A stretch of 64,000 bases of DNA from NCBI GenBank assembly GCA_029210745.1, contig JARGFI010000005.1:19293-83292 (forward strand). The letters are read 5' to 3'. The notes beneath the pieces were generated by a model. The model was not told the origin of the DNA. It worked only from the letters and a program-made list of their open reading frames with translations, and did no database searches. Positions 17,463 through 25,206 of the stretch are shown here, in pieces; position 1 is the first letter of the stretch, and each line of letters begins with the position of its first letter. Made by a program: the position numbers and the translations under genes. This DNA is from Desulfuromonadales bacterium (GTDB lineage Bacteria; Desulfobacterota; Desulfuromonadia; Desulfuromonadales; JAHYIW01).

Positions 17463-18650
17463 TTAAAGCCCAAGCTCGTGCGCAAGTTTCTCCCAGGCCG
17501 ACAGGCTACGTTCAATCATCTTCATCTCGCTGCAATAGGCAATGCGGAAGAAACCGGGGGCACCGAACCCGGTTCCCGGTACCAGCAGGATATTTGCACG
17601 CTGGGCGATGGTCACAAATTCAATATCATCGGCAAGGGGAGATTTCGGGAAAAGATAAAATCCGCCCCCCGGTTTGACCATTGCAAAGCCGAGTTCCGTC
17701 AAACGGTTATAAAGTAAATCGCGTTTGGCACGATATTCGTCGATATCAACGCTGGCCCGCTGAAGTCTGGTGACCAGTCGCTGCGCCAGTGCCGGGGCAT
17801 TAACGAAGCCGAGGGTGCGATTGCAGAAAATCGCGCCCTCGATAAATTCACCAACATCGGTCATCTTCGGATTCGCTGCCAGATAGCCGATCCGTTCGCC
17901 GGGAAGGGCCAGATCTTTCGAGTGGGAGGTGACCACCACCGCATTGTCGATACAGGTGAAGATGCTCGGGACACGTTGACCATCGTAGGCAATGCGTGCG
18001 TACGGTTCGTCAGAGATGACAGTAATTGATCCACCGAATTCAGCTTCTTTGGCGCGCAACAGCTTGCCAAGCGCGCGCAGGCTGTCGGCAGGATAGATCA
18101 CTCCGGTCGGGTTGTTCGGAGTATTGACGATAATGGCTCGGGTTTTCGTCGTAATTGCAGCGTCGATGGCCGCCAGATCAAGCTGAAAGGTATTCCGGTC
18201 GGTCCAGACCTCGACCGGCACCCCGCCGTGATTGTCGATATAAAACTTGTACTCGACAAAAAACGGCGTAAGAATGATGACCTCTTCACCGGGGTTAAGG
18301 AGGGTTTTCAGCACGACATTGAGCGCTCCGCCGGCACCGCAGGTCATGACAATATGTTGCGCGTTCACCGCCAGACCGGACTGCTCGGCAAGCACCTCGG
18401 CCACCGCCGCGCGGGTTTCTTCGTAACCGGCATTGCTCATATAGCGATGCATGCCGGGGATCGGTTTGCGGGCCAGCTCCAGCAGCATCTCATGGAGCTC
18501 GGCCGGTGGTTCGACGGAAGGATTGCCGATCGTAAAATCGAAGACGTTTTCCGCGCCGTAGCGGGCGCGAAGGCGGTCACCTTCTTCAAACATTTTTCTG
18601 ATCCATGAGGAGCGTTCAATCGACGCTTTTATTTTGGTGGCTATCGGCAT
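17463..18650 (-). CDS. PLP-dependent class I aminotransferase (aspartate-type)
   Basis: Cytosolic fold-type I aminotransferase of 395 residues. Visible features are FTIGNPSVEPP, the CGAGGALNVVLKTLL cofactor loop, INVNTPNNPTGV-like VNTPNNPTGVIYP, SDEPYARIAYDG, and the PLP lysine in SHSKDLALPGERIGY. The C-terminal Arg region reads FFRIAYC. The best substrate guess is aspartate or a related amino acid. The frame is open to 18695, but ATG 18650 has a good GGAG six to seven bases upstream and matches the family N-terminus. It heads a minus-strand operon with the FNT channel and the cytochrome b5 protein. Confidence 0.9.
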   Translation of the reverse strand: MPIATKIKASIERSSWIRKMFEEGDRLRARYGAENVFDFTIGNPSVEPPAELHEMLLELARKPIPGMHRYMSNAGYEETRAAVAEVLAEQSGLAVNAQHIVMTCGAGGALNVVLKTLLNPGEEVIILTPFFVEYKFYIDNHGGVPVEVWTDRNTFQLDLAAIDAAITTKTRAIIVNTPNNPTGVIYPADSLRALGKLLRAKEAEFGGSITVISDEPYARIAYDGQRVPSIFTCIDNAVVVTSHSKDLALPGERIGYLAANPKMTDVGEFIEGAIFCNRTLGFVNAPALAQRLVTRLQRASVDIDEYRAKRDLLYNRLTELGFAMVKPGGGFYLFPKSPLADDIEFVTIAQRANILLVPGTGFGAPGFFRIAYCSEMKMIERSLSAWEKLAHELGL

Positions 18651-18786
18651 GCTGTTCTCCGTTAAGTGATGTAGGGCGCAGTTTAAACGTCGCAAACACG
18701 ATGGTCAAGAGAAACGGTCATCAAGAGCGAACAACCCCTTCAGTGACAGTCTGGTTGCAGCTGGCGGCGCCGAAATTTATTTAAAC

Positions 18787-18800
18787 TTGATTCTCATCAA
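18787..18800. promoter_or_regulatory. FNR/Dnr-type palindrome upstream of ygbA
   Basis: TTGATTCTCATCAA, a perfect TTGAT-N4-ATCAA inverted repeat (16 bases if the flanking C/G are counted), the consensus of FNR, Dnr and related Crp-family regulators. Its centre is 41.5 bases upstream of 18835. A possible -10 (TATCTT, 18823-18828) is placed for activation from an overlapping position. It also lies 137 bases upstream of the divergent aminotransferase-FNT-cytochrome b5 operon, so it could serve both directions. Confidence 0.6.
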
Positions 18801-18834
18801 GGTTTAACGTGCCCGGAAATGTTATCTTCAGACC

Positions 18835-19212
18835 ATGACAACTTGCCACGACAAAAATGGCGCACCATTAACCGCCAGGGAGAGCAAGGATCTCGGTATC
18901 CTGGTTCAGTTTACCTCAGTCTACTGTCGAGCCCGACACGGTGACATCAGCCGCAGAGATTTTCCGGAACGTGAACGGTTTGGGATCAGGGAGGGGGGCT
19001 TTCCAGTGTGTCAGGAATGTACTGGTTTTCTCGCCTATGCCTGTGACCGGCGGATGCGTTGCCCACTCGACCCCAAACCGACGTGTAAAGAGTGTGCGCT
19101 GCATTGCTACCGTCCCGGACACCGGGAGAGGGTGCGCGAAATCATGCGCTTTTCCGGTATGTATCTGATCAAACGCGGGCGGCTGGATCTGCTCTGGCAC
19201 TATTTTTTCTAA
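18835..19212 (+). CDS. ygbA: YgbA-family nitrous-oxide-stimulated-promoter protein
   Basis: A 125-residue Cys-rich protein matching the YgbA_NO family, named because E. coli ygbA is induced under nitrosative stress. Visible features are FTSVYCRARHG, CQECTGFLAYACDRRMRCPLD, KPTCKECALHCYRPGHRERVREIMRFSG and a YLIKRGRLDLLWHYFF end. The spaced cysteines suggest a metal or Fe-S site (inference). Biochemical function is not established as far as I know. There is no Shine-Dalgarno before ATG 18835. The FNR-like box 41.5 bases upstream would put the transcription start at about the ATG, so the message may be leaderless. Confidence 0.85.
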   Translation: MTTCHDKNGAPLTARESKDLGILVQFTSVYCRARHGDISRRDFPERERFGIREGGFPVCQECTGFLAYACDRRMRCPLDPKPTCKECALHCYRPGHRERVREIMRFSGMYLIKRGRLDLLWHYFF

Positions 19213-19225
19213 CCCATTGCGAGAC

Positions 19226-19239
19226 TTGACGTCGGTCAA
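19226..19239. promoter_or_regulatory. Crp/Fnr-type palindrome upstream of the ferredoxin gene
   Basis: TTGACGTCGGTCAA, a perfect TTGAC-N4-GTCAA inverted repeat, the half-site type of FNR/HcpR-like regulators. A possible -10 (TAGACT) lies at 19267-19272, which would place the box centre about 46 bases upstream of the start of transcription. It sits between ygbA and the ferredoxin gene. Confidence 0.55.
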
Positions 19240-19333
19240 ACTAACTTTCCCGGTAACGCGTTAACGTAGACTCAACAATCGCGCAGAATAAATCAACAAA
19301 TGACAGATGCTAACGATATTCAAGGAGTAACTC

Positions 19334-20125
19334 ATGATCAGAGAAGTGGTAACAATCGACGAAGAAAAATGTGACGGCTGCGGCCTCTGTGTCCCCTCCT
19401 GTGCCGAAGGTGCCATCAAGATCATCAACGGCAAAGCCAAATTGATCGCCGATAACCTCTGCGACGGTCTCGGTGCCTGCCTCGGCCATTGCCCCCAAAA
19501 TGCGATTACCGTCGAGCGGCGGGAAGCCGATGAATTCGACGAGGTTGCGGTTGAAGAGCATCTCAAAACTGAGGGTAAAGCGGCTCCGGCGCACAATCAT
19601 GACCATGCTCCGCAAGCTCATCACAGTGGTGGCTGTCCCTCGGCTCAGGTTCAGAGTCTGCCAAAAATGGCTCCGGCGGCGGCTGGTGGGTGCCCCGGTT
19701 CGCGGCTGATGAATTTTGACAAGCCTTCCTCTACCGGTGCGGACAACAGTGGCCAGCGTCCCTCCGAACTGCGTCAATGGCCGGTGCAGCTGCACCTGGT
19801 GCCACCGACCGCACCCTTTTTGCAGGGCGCCGACGTGCTGCTCACCGCCGATTGCGTTCCTTTCGCCTACGCCGATTTTCACAAGGATCTGCTCAAGGAC
19901 AAGGCGTTGCTGATCGCTTGCCCGAAGCTTGACGATACCGCCCCCTACGTTGACAAGCTGACCGCGATGATTTTGCACAGCAACATCAACAGCTTGACCG
20001 TAGTGCACATGGAAGTTCCCTGTTGCACCGGTTTGATTCACCTCGCCCGCCAGGCGGTCGCCGCCAGCGGTAAAGAGATCGAACTGAACACCATCCGGAT
20101 CGGCATTCAGGGTGAAATCAAGTAA
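19334..20125 (+). CDS. Iron-sulfur ferredoxin-like protein of nitrosative-stress type
   Basis: A 263-residue protein. Residues 1-60 form a bacterial two-cluster ferredoxin domain: cluster I has Cys13, 16, 19 and 23, but the second motif (CDGLGACLGHCP) has only Cys43, 49 and 53, with Gly46 at the usual second Cys. This suggests a [3Fe-4S] or altered cluster. A His-rich linker (HNHDHAPQAHH), two GGCP motifs (Cys101, Cys120) and a C-terminal domain with ADC, ACP and PCC cysteines follow. Comparable proteins accompany hybrid cluster protein genes and are predicted HcpR targets (from memory), but no hcp is seen here. A strong terminator follows, so it ends its transcript. Function unproven. Confidence 0.82.
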   Translation: MIREVVTIDEEKCDGCGLCVPSCAEGAIKIINGKAKLIADNLCDGLGACLGHCPQNAITVERREADEFDEVAVEEHLKTEGKAAPAHNHDHAPQAHHSGGCPSAQVQSLPKMAPAAAGGCPGSRLMNFDKPSSTGADNSGQRPSELRQWPVQLHLVPPTAPFLQGADVLLTADCVPFAYADFHKDLLKDKALLIACPKLDDTAPYVDKLTAMILHSNINSLTVVHMEVPCCTGLIHLARQAVAASGKEIELNTIRIGIQGEIK

Positions 20126-20150
20126 CTGACCTGCTACGCGTTCAGGATTG

Positions 20151-20184
20151 AAAAGCCCGGTTGCCGATGCAACCGGGTTTTTTT
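20151..20184 (+). terminator. Rho-independent terminator after the ferredoxin gene
   Basis: A stem GCCCGGTTGC (20155-20164) with GCAACCGGGT (20169-20178) and a CGAT loop is followed by seven T residues and preceded by AAAA. It lies 26 bases after the ferredoxin stop and is a textbook intrinsic terminator. Confidence 0.88.
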
Positions 20185-20400
20185 GGTTTGCCCAGCGGAG
20201 CTGGCAAACCCGGCCCGTTGCAAGATACGGGCGTCACCCCGATCAGGGGGAAGACAATCCGAATCGCAAGGGCGTTGCTGGCAACGGCAGGGTCTGAAGG
20301 AAGCGATAGGAAGGCAGCGGCACATAGCGCAAGCGAACCTGCTTCGGCGCTACGGGTGGGTAAGCGTGCAAAATAGCGCAAAGCCCGGTAACTGATCAGA
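20185..20400 (+). ncRNA. Possible structured RNA or group II intron remnant
   Basis: Non-coding segment with several consecutive stems: GGTTTGCC/GGCAAACC (20185-20210, with an inner AGC/GCT), CCCGT/ACGGG (20214-20231), CCCC/GGGG (20237-20249) and CGTTGC/GCAACG (20273-20286). A purine-rich stretch follows (GGTCTGAAGGAAGCGATAGG) and then an AGCG...CGCT region around 20326-20350. The style resembles domain I of bacterial group II introns, and the position just after an intrinsic terminator is where class C group II introns insert. No intron-encoded protein and no domain V were found, so at most a remnant. Strand is assumed. Could also be an unrelated folded RNA. Confidence 0.3.
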
Positions 20401-20508
20401 CCCCAAGCGTGACGTCTGCAACGATTAAACGGGAGAAAATCTTGTCTTTTTCAGCCAATTATAGTATGTGAGATCGATGTAATTCATAGATATGGTTGAA
20501 AAGGGTCG

Positions 20509-21369
20509 GTGATGACGATGACAATGCAGGACGGAATAAAGCGGGGGGTTGGCGTACTGATACTTGGTTGCATGCTGTTGCTGACCGGTTGTTTTGGCCG
20601 GATCCCCGTTGCGCTCAATGATGCAATTCTCAATCAAAACGACCCGGAGACCGTTTCTGCCGGGGTTCCTGCCTACCTGATCCTCCTTGACACGCTGATT
20701 GCCGATGATCCTGCCGATACGGACTTGTTGCGTGCCGGGGCCAAACTCTATGCATTTTACGGGACCTCTCTGGTTGAAGATAGACAACGGGCGGCGCGCC
20801 TGACTGAACGAGCCCGACATTATGGCGAAGCGGCATGGTGTGTAGCCAGACGTAATGATTGTGACTTGACAGCGCGTCCCTATGATGAATTCAATCAGTT
20901 ACTTGCCGGGGTTGATAACGATGAATTGCCTGAGCTCTACGCTCTGGCGGTCAGCTGGCTGGCGTGGATGCAGGCGCATAGTGATGACTGGTCAGCGCTT
21001 GCCGATCTGCCGAAGATTGAATCGTTGCTGACGCGTATCGTGACCCTTGACAATCGCTACGAAAAAGGCAATCCGCACCTTTATCTGGGGATTCTCAAGT
21101 CGTTGCGTCCGGCCGCTTTGGGAGGGCGACCTGAAGAAGGGCGGATCCATTTTGATCAGGCGCTTGTTCTTTCCGGTGGTAAGGCGTTGAATTTCAAGGT
21201 TGCGTATGCCCGGTATTATGCCCGAACAGTTTTTGACCGCGAAGTGCATGATCGTTTATTGACCGAGGTTCTGGACGCCGAGACTGAACAGCCAGGGTTG
21301 ACCTTGCTGAATGTGCTGGCACAACGTGAGGCGCGACAATTGTTGTTGTCTGCCGAAGAATATTTTTAG
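20509..21369 (+). CDS. TRAP transporter TatT-type lipoprotein
   Basis: A 286-residue predicted lipoprotein (lipobox LLTGC, Cys28) whose body is helical and TPR-like (about 40-280), as in the TatT component described for Treponema TRAP transporters. Family-like stretches are GAKLYAFYGTSLVED, ALAVSWLAWMQAH and NPHLYLGILKSLRPAALGGRPEEG. TatT is thought to form a trimer that docks the periplasmic binding protein. It is first of a four-gene operon, 5 bases ahead of the binding-protein gene. The N-terminus MMTMTMQDG offers several ATGs; 20509 is the earliest and has only a weak GGTCGG upstream. Confidence 0.85.
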   Translation: MMTMTMQDGIKRGVGVLILGCMLLLTGCFGRIPVALNDAILNQNDPETVSAGVPAYLILLDTLIADDPADTDLLRAGAKLYAFYGTSLVEDRQRAARLTERARHYGEAAWCVARRNDCDLTARPYDEFNQLLAGVDNDELPELYALAVSWLAWMQAHSDDWSALADLPKIESLLTRIVTLDNRYEKGNPHLYLGILKSLRPAALGGRPEEGRIHFDQALVLSGGKALNFKVAYARYYARTVFDREVHDRLLTEVLDAETEQPGLTLLNVLAQREARQLLLSAEEYF

Positions 21370-21374
21370 ACGGG

Positions 21375-22397
21375 ATGATAGATAAAGCTATGAATGCTTT
21401 CAAAGTTGGTGGACTCAGCCTGTTGCTGCTTGCCCTGTTAATGTCAACTGCGACCGCGATGACCTTTAAGGTTGCCACGATTGCGCCGGAGGGTTCGTAC
21501 TGGATTACCGAGATGCGCAAAGCCTCTGCAACGATCAAGGCGCAAACGGCTGGCCGCGTCAATTTTAAATTTTATACCGGCGGGGTGATGGGGGGAGAAA
21601 ATAACGTCTTGCGCAAGATTCGTCTGGGGCAGTTGCACGGAGGGATGTTTACCGGCGGCGGGCTTGAACCGGTTTATCCCGACCTGCGTCTGTATAGTTT
21701 GCCGTTGCTTTTCAATAACCTGGAAGAAGTTGATTACGTGCGTAAGCGTCTTGACGGGCCTTTGCGGGCCGGTTTTGAACAGGCTGGTTTTGTCAGTTTT
21801 GGTTTTGCCGAGGGCGGTTTTGCGCTGATGATGAGCAAGACTCCAATCCGTACCTTGGTAGATATGGACGGACGCAAAGTCTGGGTACCGGAGGGGGACC
21901 GGGTTTATTACGAATCGATGGCTGCCCTGGGTTTATCCCCGGTATCATTGCCAATTACCGACGTGCTGACCGGGTTGCAGACAGGTCTGGTGGAAGTTGT
22001 TGGCACTTCACCGATTGGTGCCTTGATTTTTCAATGGCAGACTAAAATTGCCTACTTGACGACCACTCCAATGACCTATGTGATGGGGGTTTTTGCCCTG
22101 GATAAAGGTGCCTTTGATAAAGTCAAAGAGGAAGATCAGCAGGTGGTTCGAGACGTGATGGAACCGCTTTTTATCGCTTTTGATCGTCGTAACCGGATTG
22201 ATAATCGTGAAGCACTGAATGTGTTGCGTGAGCAGGGGGTGACAATTATTGATCAGACTCCGGTAGCGGCGGCCGAGTTTCGGCAGCGGACCCGCAAGGC
22301 CATCGATATTCTTGCCGCAGAAGGTTTTTTTGATCGTGAACTGTTGCGGCAACTCGAAGCACATCTTGACGACTTCCGACGTTCACACCAGCCGTGA
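21375..22397 (+). CDS. dctP: TRAP transporter solute-binding protein (DctP family)
   Basis: Periplasmic binding component of 340 residues with a Sec signal peptide (about 1-30, cleaved after TATA). The mature part begins FKVATIAPEGSYWITEM, and the family signature is in LGLSPVSLPITDVLTGLQTGLVEVVGTSP. TRAP transporters import organic acids or related anions using a sodium or proton gradient, but the ligand cannot be read from sequence. The stop overlaps the DctQ GTG start by four bases. Confidence 0.92.
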   Translation: MIDKAMNAFKVGGLSLLLLALLMSTATAMTFKVATIAPEGSYWITEMRKASATIKAQTAGRVNFKFYTGGVMGGENNVLRKIRLGQLHGGMFTGGGLEPVYPDLRLYSLPLLFNNLEEVDYVRKRLDGPLRAGFEQAGFVSFGFAEGGFALMMSKTPIRTLVDMDGRKVWVPEGDRVYYESMAALGLSPVSLPITDVLTGLQTGLVEVVGTSPIGALIFQWQTKIAYLTTTPMTYVMGVFALDKGAFDKVKEEDQQVVRDVMEPLFIAFDRRNRIDNREALNVLREQGVTIIDQTPVAAAEFRQRTRKAIDILAAEGFFDRELLRQLEAHLDDFRRSHQP

Positions 22398-22921
22398 TCG
22401 ATTCGTCAGGCAAAAAAAGCGCCGCGCGCGTACTGACCATCCTCTGGAAGATTGGCAAGGGGGGGGAAGATCTGTTGCTGGTGGTGTTGTTGCTGGTGAT
22501 GATCGGTTTGGCGGGATTGTTGATTCTGCTGCGCAATGTGTTCGATAGCGGGTTGATCTGGGGGGACGAGCTGCTGCGCATCCTTATCCTGTGGCTCTGT
22601 CTGGTCGGTGCCGTTGCTGCAAGCCGCGATGATAATCACATTAATATTGACCTGTTATCCCGCTTTTTACCCCCCTCTGTTCAACTGATGATGCGGATGT
22701 TCACCGACATGTTTACCGCCGTCGTCTGTCTGGTTCTCGCGTGGTACTCGTGGTCATTTGTCCGCATGGAGATCGAATTCGGTTCGCAGGTTCTCATTGA
22801 TTATCCATCCTGGCTGGCACAGATCATTCTCCCGGCTGGATTTGGACTGATCGCGTATCGTTACCTCTGGCACTTCATTCGCCGGGCGTCATGCCTGCTG
22901 GGGAAACGGGGGGCATCGTGA
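22394..22921 (+). CDS. dctQ: TRAP transporter small membrane subunit (DctQ)
   Basis: A 175-residue protein with four predicted membrane helices. Family features are LIWGDELLRILILWLCLVGA and ASRDDNHINIDLLSRFLP, the latter conserved in DctQ subunits. It supports the large DctM subunit. The start is GTG 22394, overlapping the binding-protein stop (GTGA). Its own stop overlaps the preferred DctM start in the same way. Confidence 0.92.
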   Translation: MIDSSGKKSAARVLTILWKIGKGGEDLLLVVLLLVMIGLAGLLILLRNVFDSGLIWGDELLRILILWLCLVGAVAASRDDNHINIDLLSRFLPPSVQLMMRMFTDMFTAVVCLVLAWYSWSFVRMEIEFGSQVLIDYPSWLAQIILPAGFGLIAYRYLWHFIRRASCLLGKRGAS

Positions 22922-24195
22922 TTTTGGGAGGGGTGTTGCTGGCCTTGGTCGCGCTTTGCGGGGCGCCCTTGTTTGCGGTTATCGCCGCAAGCGCCCTGCT
23001 CGGTTTTTATCGCGCGGAAATCGATCTTTCGGTGGTGCCGGTTGAGATCTACCGCTTGGCGGAAATGCCAATTTTGCTGGCGATCCCGCTGTTTACTTTT
23101 GCGGGCTATTTGTTGAGCGAAAGCAATGCCCCGAGGCGATTGGTGCGTTTGACCCAGGCATTGATCGGCTGGGTTCCCGGCGGTCTTGCGGTGGTCTCGT
23201 TGGCGACCTGCGCGATCTTTACGGCATTTACCGGAGCTTCCGGGGTAACGATTGTTGCCCTTGGCGCGTTGCTCTATCCGGCCTTGCGCGAAGCCGGATA
23301 TCCTGAGTCTTTCAATCTCGGACTGGTGACGACTTCGGGGAGCCTCGGATTGCTCTTCGCCCCGTCATTGCCATTGATCCTCTACGGGGTTGTTGCACAA
23401 CAGGCGGATATCGGGGCCCCGGTGACGATCGATGCCTTGTTTCTCGCCGGCATTATTCCCGGTCTGTTGATGGTGCTTTCGCTGTCGTGCTGGAGTTTTT
23501 GGGTCAATCGTGGACGACGGCGTTCGCTGACAGAATTTTCCTGGCTGGAGGTTGCCCATGCGTTGCGCGCTGCGGCGTGGGAGCTGCCGCTGCCGATTGT
23601 GGTTTTGGGGGGGATCTACAGCGGCTACTTTGCAGTTTCTGAAGCTGCCGCGGTCACCGCTTTTTATGTGCTGATTGTCGAAATCCTGATTTTACGCGAT
23701 GTTTCTGTGCGTCAGTTGCCCGCGATCATCCGCCAGTCAATGTTGATGGTGGGGGGGATTCTTCTGATTCTCGGAGTTTCACTGGCTTCGGCGAATTACA
23801 TGATCGACTCCGGTGCCCCCCAGAAGCTCTTCAGCTTGATCAATGATCATGTTTCAAGCAAATTTACATTCTTGATTTTGCTCAATATTTTTTTGCTACT
23901 GCTCGGGGCCTTTCTTGATATATTCTCTGCTCTGGTTCTGGTGGTCCCGCTTATTTTGCCGGTTGCCGTCGGCTATGGTGTTCATCCGGTCCATCTTGGA
24001 ATTATATTTCTGGCCAATATGCAGATCGGTTATCTGACACCGCCAGTCGGAATCAATCTTTTTATTGCCAGCTATCGTTTTAAAAAACCGATTACTGAAC
24101 TTTATCTGGCGACACTGCCATTTTTACTGATTTTGTTACTGTGTGTTGCCTTGATCACCTATTTCCCGGTTCTATCGCTTTATCTGGCTGACTGA
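22918..24195 (+). CDS. dctM: TRAP transporter large membrane subunit (DctM)
   Basis: The transport subunit: 425 residues with about twelve membrane helices. Typical stretches are LAIPLFTFAGYLLSES, TGASGVTIVALGALLYPALREAGYP, TSGSLGLLFAPSLPLILYG and NMQIGYLTPPVGINLFI. The frame is open back to an ATG at 22891. GTG 22918 is preferred because it gives a GTGA overlap with dctQ, has a G-rich ribosome-binding site (GGGGAAACGGGG) and matches the usual DctM N-terminus. Last gene of the TatT-DctP-DctQ-DctM operon. Confidence 0.92.
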   Translation: MILGGVLLALVALCGAPLFAVIAASALLGFYRAEIDLSVVPVEIYRLAEMPILLAIPLFTFAGYLLSESNAPRRLVRLTQALIGWVPGGLAVVSLATCAIFTAFTGASGVTIVALGALLYPALREAGYPESFNLGLVTTSGSLGLLFAPSLPLILYGVVAQQADIGAPVTIDALFLAGIIPGLLMVLSLSCWSFWVNRGRRRSLTEFSWLEVAHALRAAAWELPLPIVVLGGIYSGYFAVSEAAAVTAFYVLIVEILILRDVSVRQLPAIIRQSMLMVGGILLILGVSLASANYMIDSGAPQKLFSLINDHVSSKFTFLILLNIFLLLLGAFLDIFSALVLVVPLILPVAVGYGVHPVHLGIIFLANMQIGYLTPPVGINLFIASYRFKKPITELYLATLPFLLILLLCVALITYFPVLSLYLAD

Positions 24196-24241
24196 CAGGA
24201 CCTTTATAAAAATATTCTGCTCAATAGCTTCGGAGTGACCT

Positions 24242-25198
24242 TTGCCTTTTACCTCTGCACCACGTTATCTCGGAACTCTTCTGGATATGTCCTCTTCAGC
24301 GGTTGTTATCACCGAGGTGAAACAATTGTTTCACGAAATTTATCCGCAGGCCGACTGCTTTTTATTTGATCACACCGCCCGGTCGGTTGTGGATCTTTAT
24401 CGTGGGCATTATCCGGGATATCTGGCGTGTAATGTCGGCTTCCATGATCTCCAGCATACGACCGATACACTTTTGGCGCTGATGCGTCTTGTTCACGGAG
24501 CCAGTCTGTCGGGACTTGTGCTCCCCGCTGATGATGTCGTTGTGGCCCTGAGTGCGGCGATGTTACATGACACCGGTTATATCCAACGCGAAGATGAGGT
24601 TGAGGGCACTGGCGCACGTTTCGGTCCTGTCCATGAGGAACGCAGTGTTGCTTTCACCTTATCTTATTTTCGGCAACGTGGGGTTGCGCAGGCAACGACT
24701 GAATTATGTGTTGCGTTGATTTGTTGCACCCGTTTCAGCGAGTGTATCGAAGACCTGCCTTTGGTTGGACTTGCGGGGAAGACCCTTGGCAAAATGTTGG
24801 CGTCTGCTGATCTGGTCGGGCAGATTGCTGATCGGACCTACCTGGAGAAACTGCTCTTCCTCTATCGTGAATTTGACGAGGGGCAGATGGGAAACTACCG
24901 GGACGAATTTGACCTTCTGCAAAAAACACTCGATTTCTATTCACTGGTTGACCGGCGATTGCGGACCGATCTTGAGGACATGCGTCGTTATTATCGACCG
25001 CATTTCTCCCAGCGATGGGGGATCGATGATGATCTTTACGCCTCGACCATTGAGCGCAATCTGGATTATTTGCACTACCTGCTGACCCACCACCCCCATG
25101 ATTATCGTGAAAAACTGAATCGCGGCGGTTTGATCGATCAGCTTGAGGCGCTTGAGGCAGACGATCAGCAAGCGCATCGCACGCTTTCCGCAGATTAA
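24242..25198 (+). CDS. HD-domain metal-dependent phosphohydrolase-like protein
   Basis: A 318-residue protein with an HD domain in its first half. The metal-binding residues appear as NVGFHDLQHT (first His and Asp) and AAMLHDTGYIQ (the HD pair), with ASADLVGQIADRTY as the later Asp segment. This resembles cyclic-nucleotide phosphodiesterase-type HDc domains more than HD-GYP, which it lacks. The second half is helical and charged, with no recognised domain. Substrate unknown; a nucleotide second messenger is a guess. TTG 24242 is preceded by CGGAG at six bases, better supported than the later ATG 24287. It follows the TRAP operon by 46 bases and converges on mazG. Confidence 0.75.
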   Translation: MPFTSAPRYLGTLLDMSSSAVVITEVKQLFHEIYPQADCFLFDHTARSVVDLYRGHYPGYLACNVGFHDLQHTTDTLLALMRLVHGASLSGLVLPADDVVVALSAAMLHDTGYIQREDEVEGTGARFGPVHEERSVAFTLSYFRQRGVAQATTELCVALICCTRFSECIEDLPLVGLAGKTLGKMLASADLVGQIADRTYLEKLLFLYREFDEGQMGNYRDEFDLLQKTLDFYSLVDRRLRTDLEDMRRYYRPHFSQRWGIDDDLYASTIERNLDYLHYLLTHHPHDYREKLNRGGLIDQLEALEADDQQAHRTLSAD

Positions 25199-25206
25199 AC
25201 GTTGCG

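Larger units (their letters stand above)
20126..20508. other. Non-coding region, 383 bases
   Basis: Gap between the ferredoxin gene and the TRAP transporter operon. It holds the intrinsic terminator (20151-20184), the strongly folded segment at 20185-20400, and about 100 bases of AT-richer leader before the TatT gene. The leader has a TATAGT (20460-20465) that could be a -10 but no -35 at the right distance. The small ORFs inside lack ribosome-binding sites and recognisable products. Confidence 0.6.

Noticed and set aside
19334..20508. A hybrid cluster protein (hcp) gene next to the ferredoxin
   Set aside because: The ferredoxin is followed by a terminator and then the TRAP operon; no Hcp-like sequence is present in the window.
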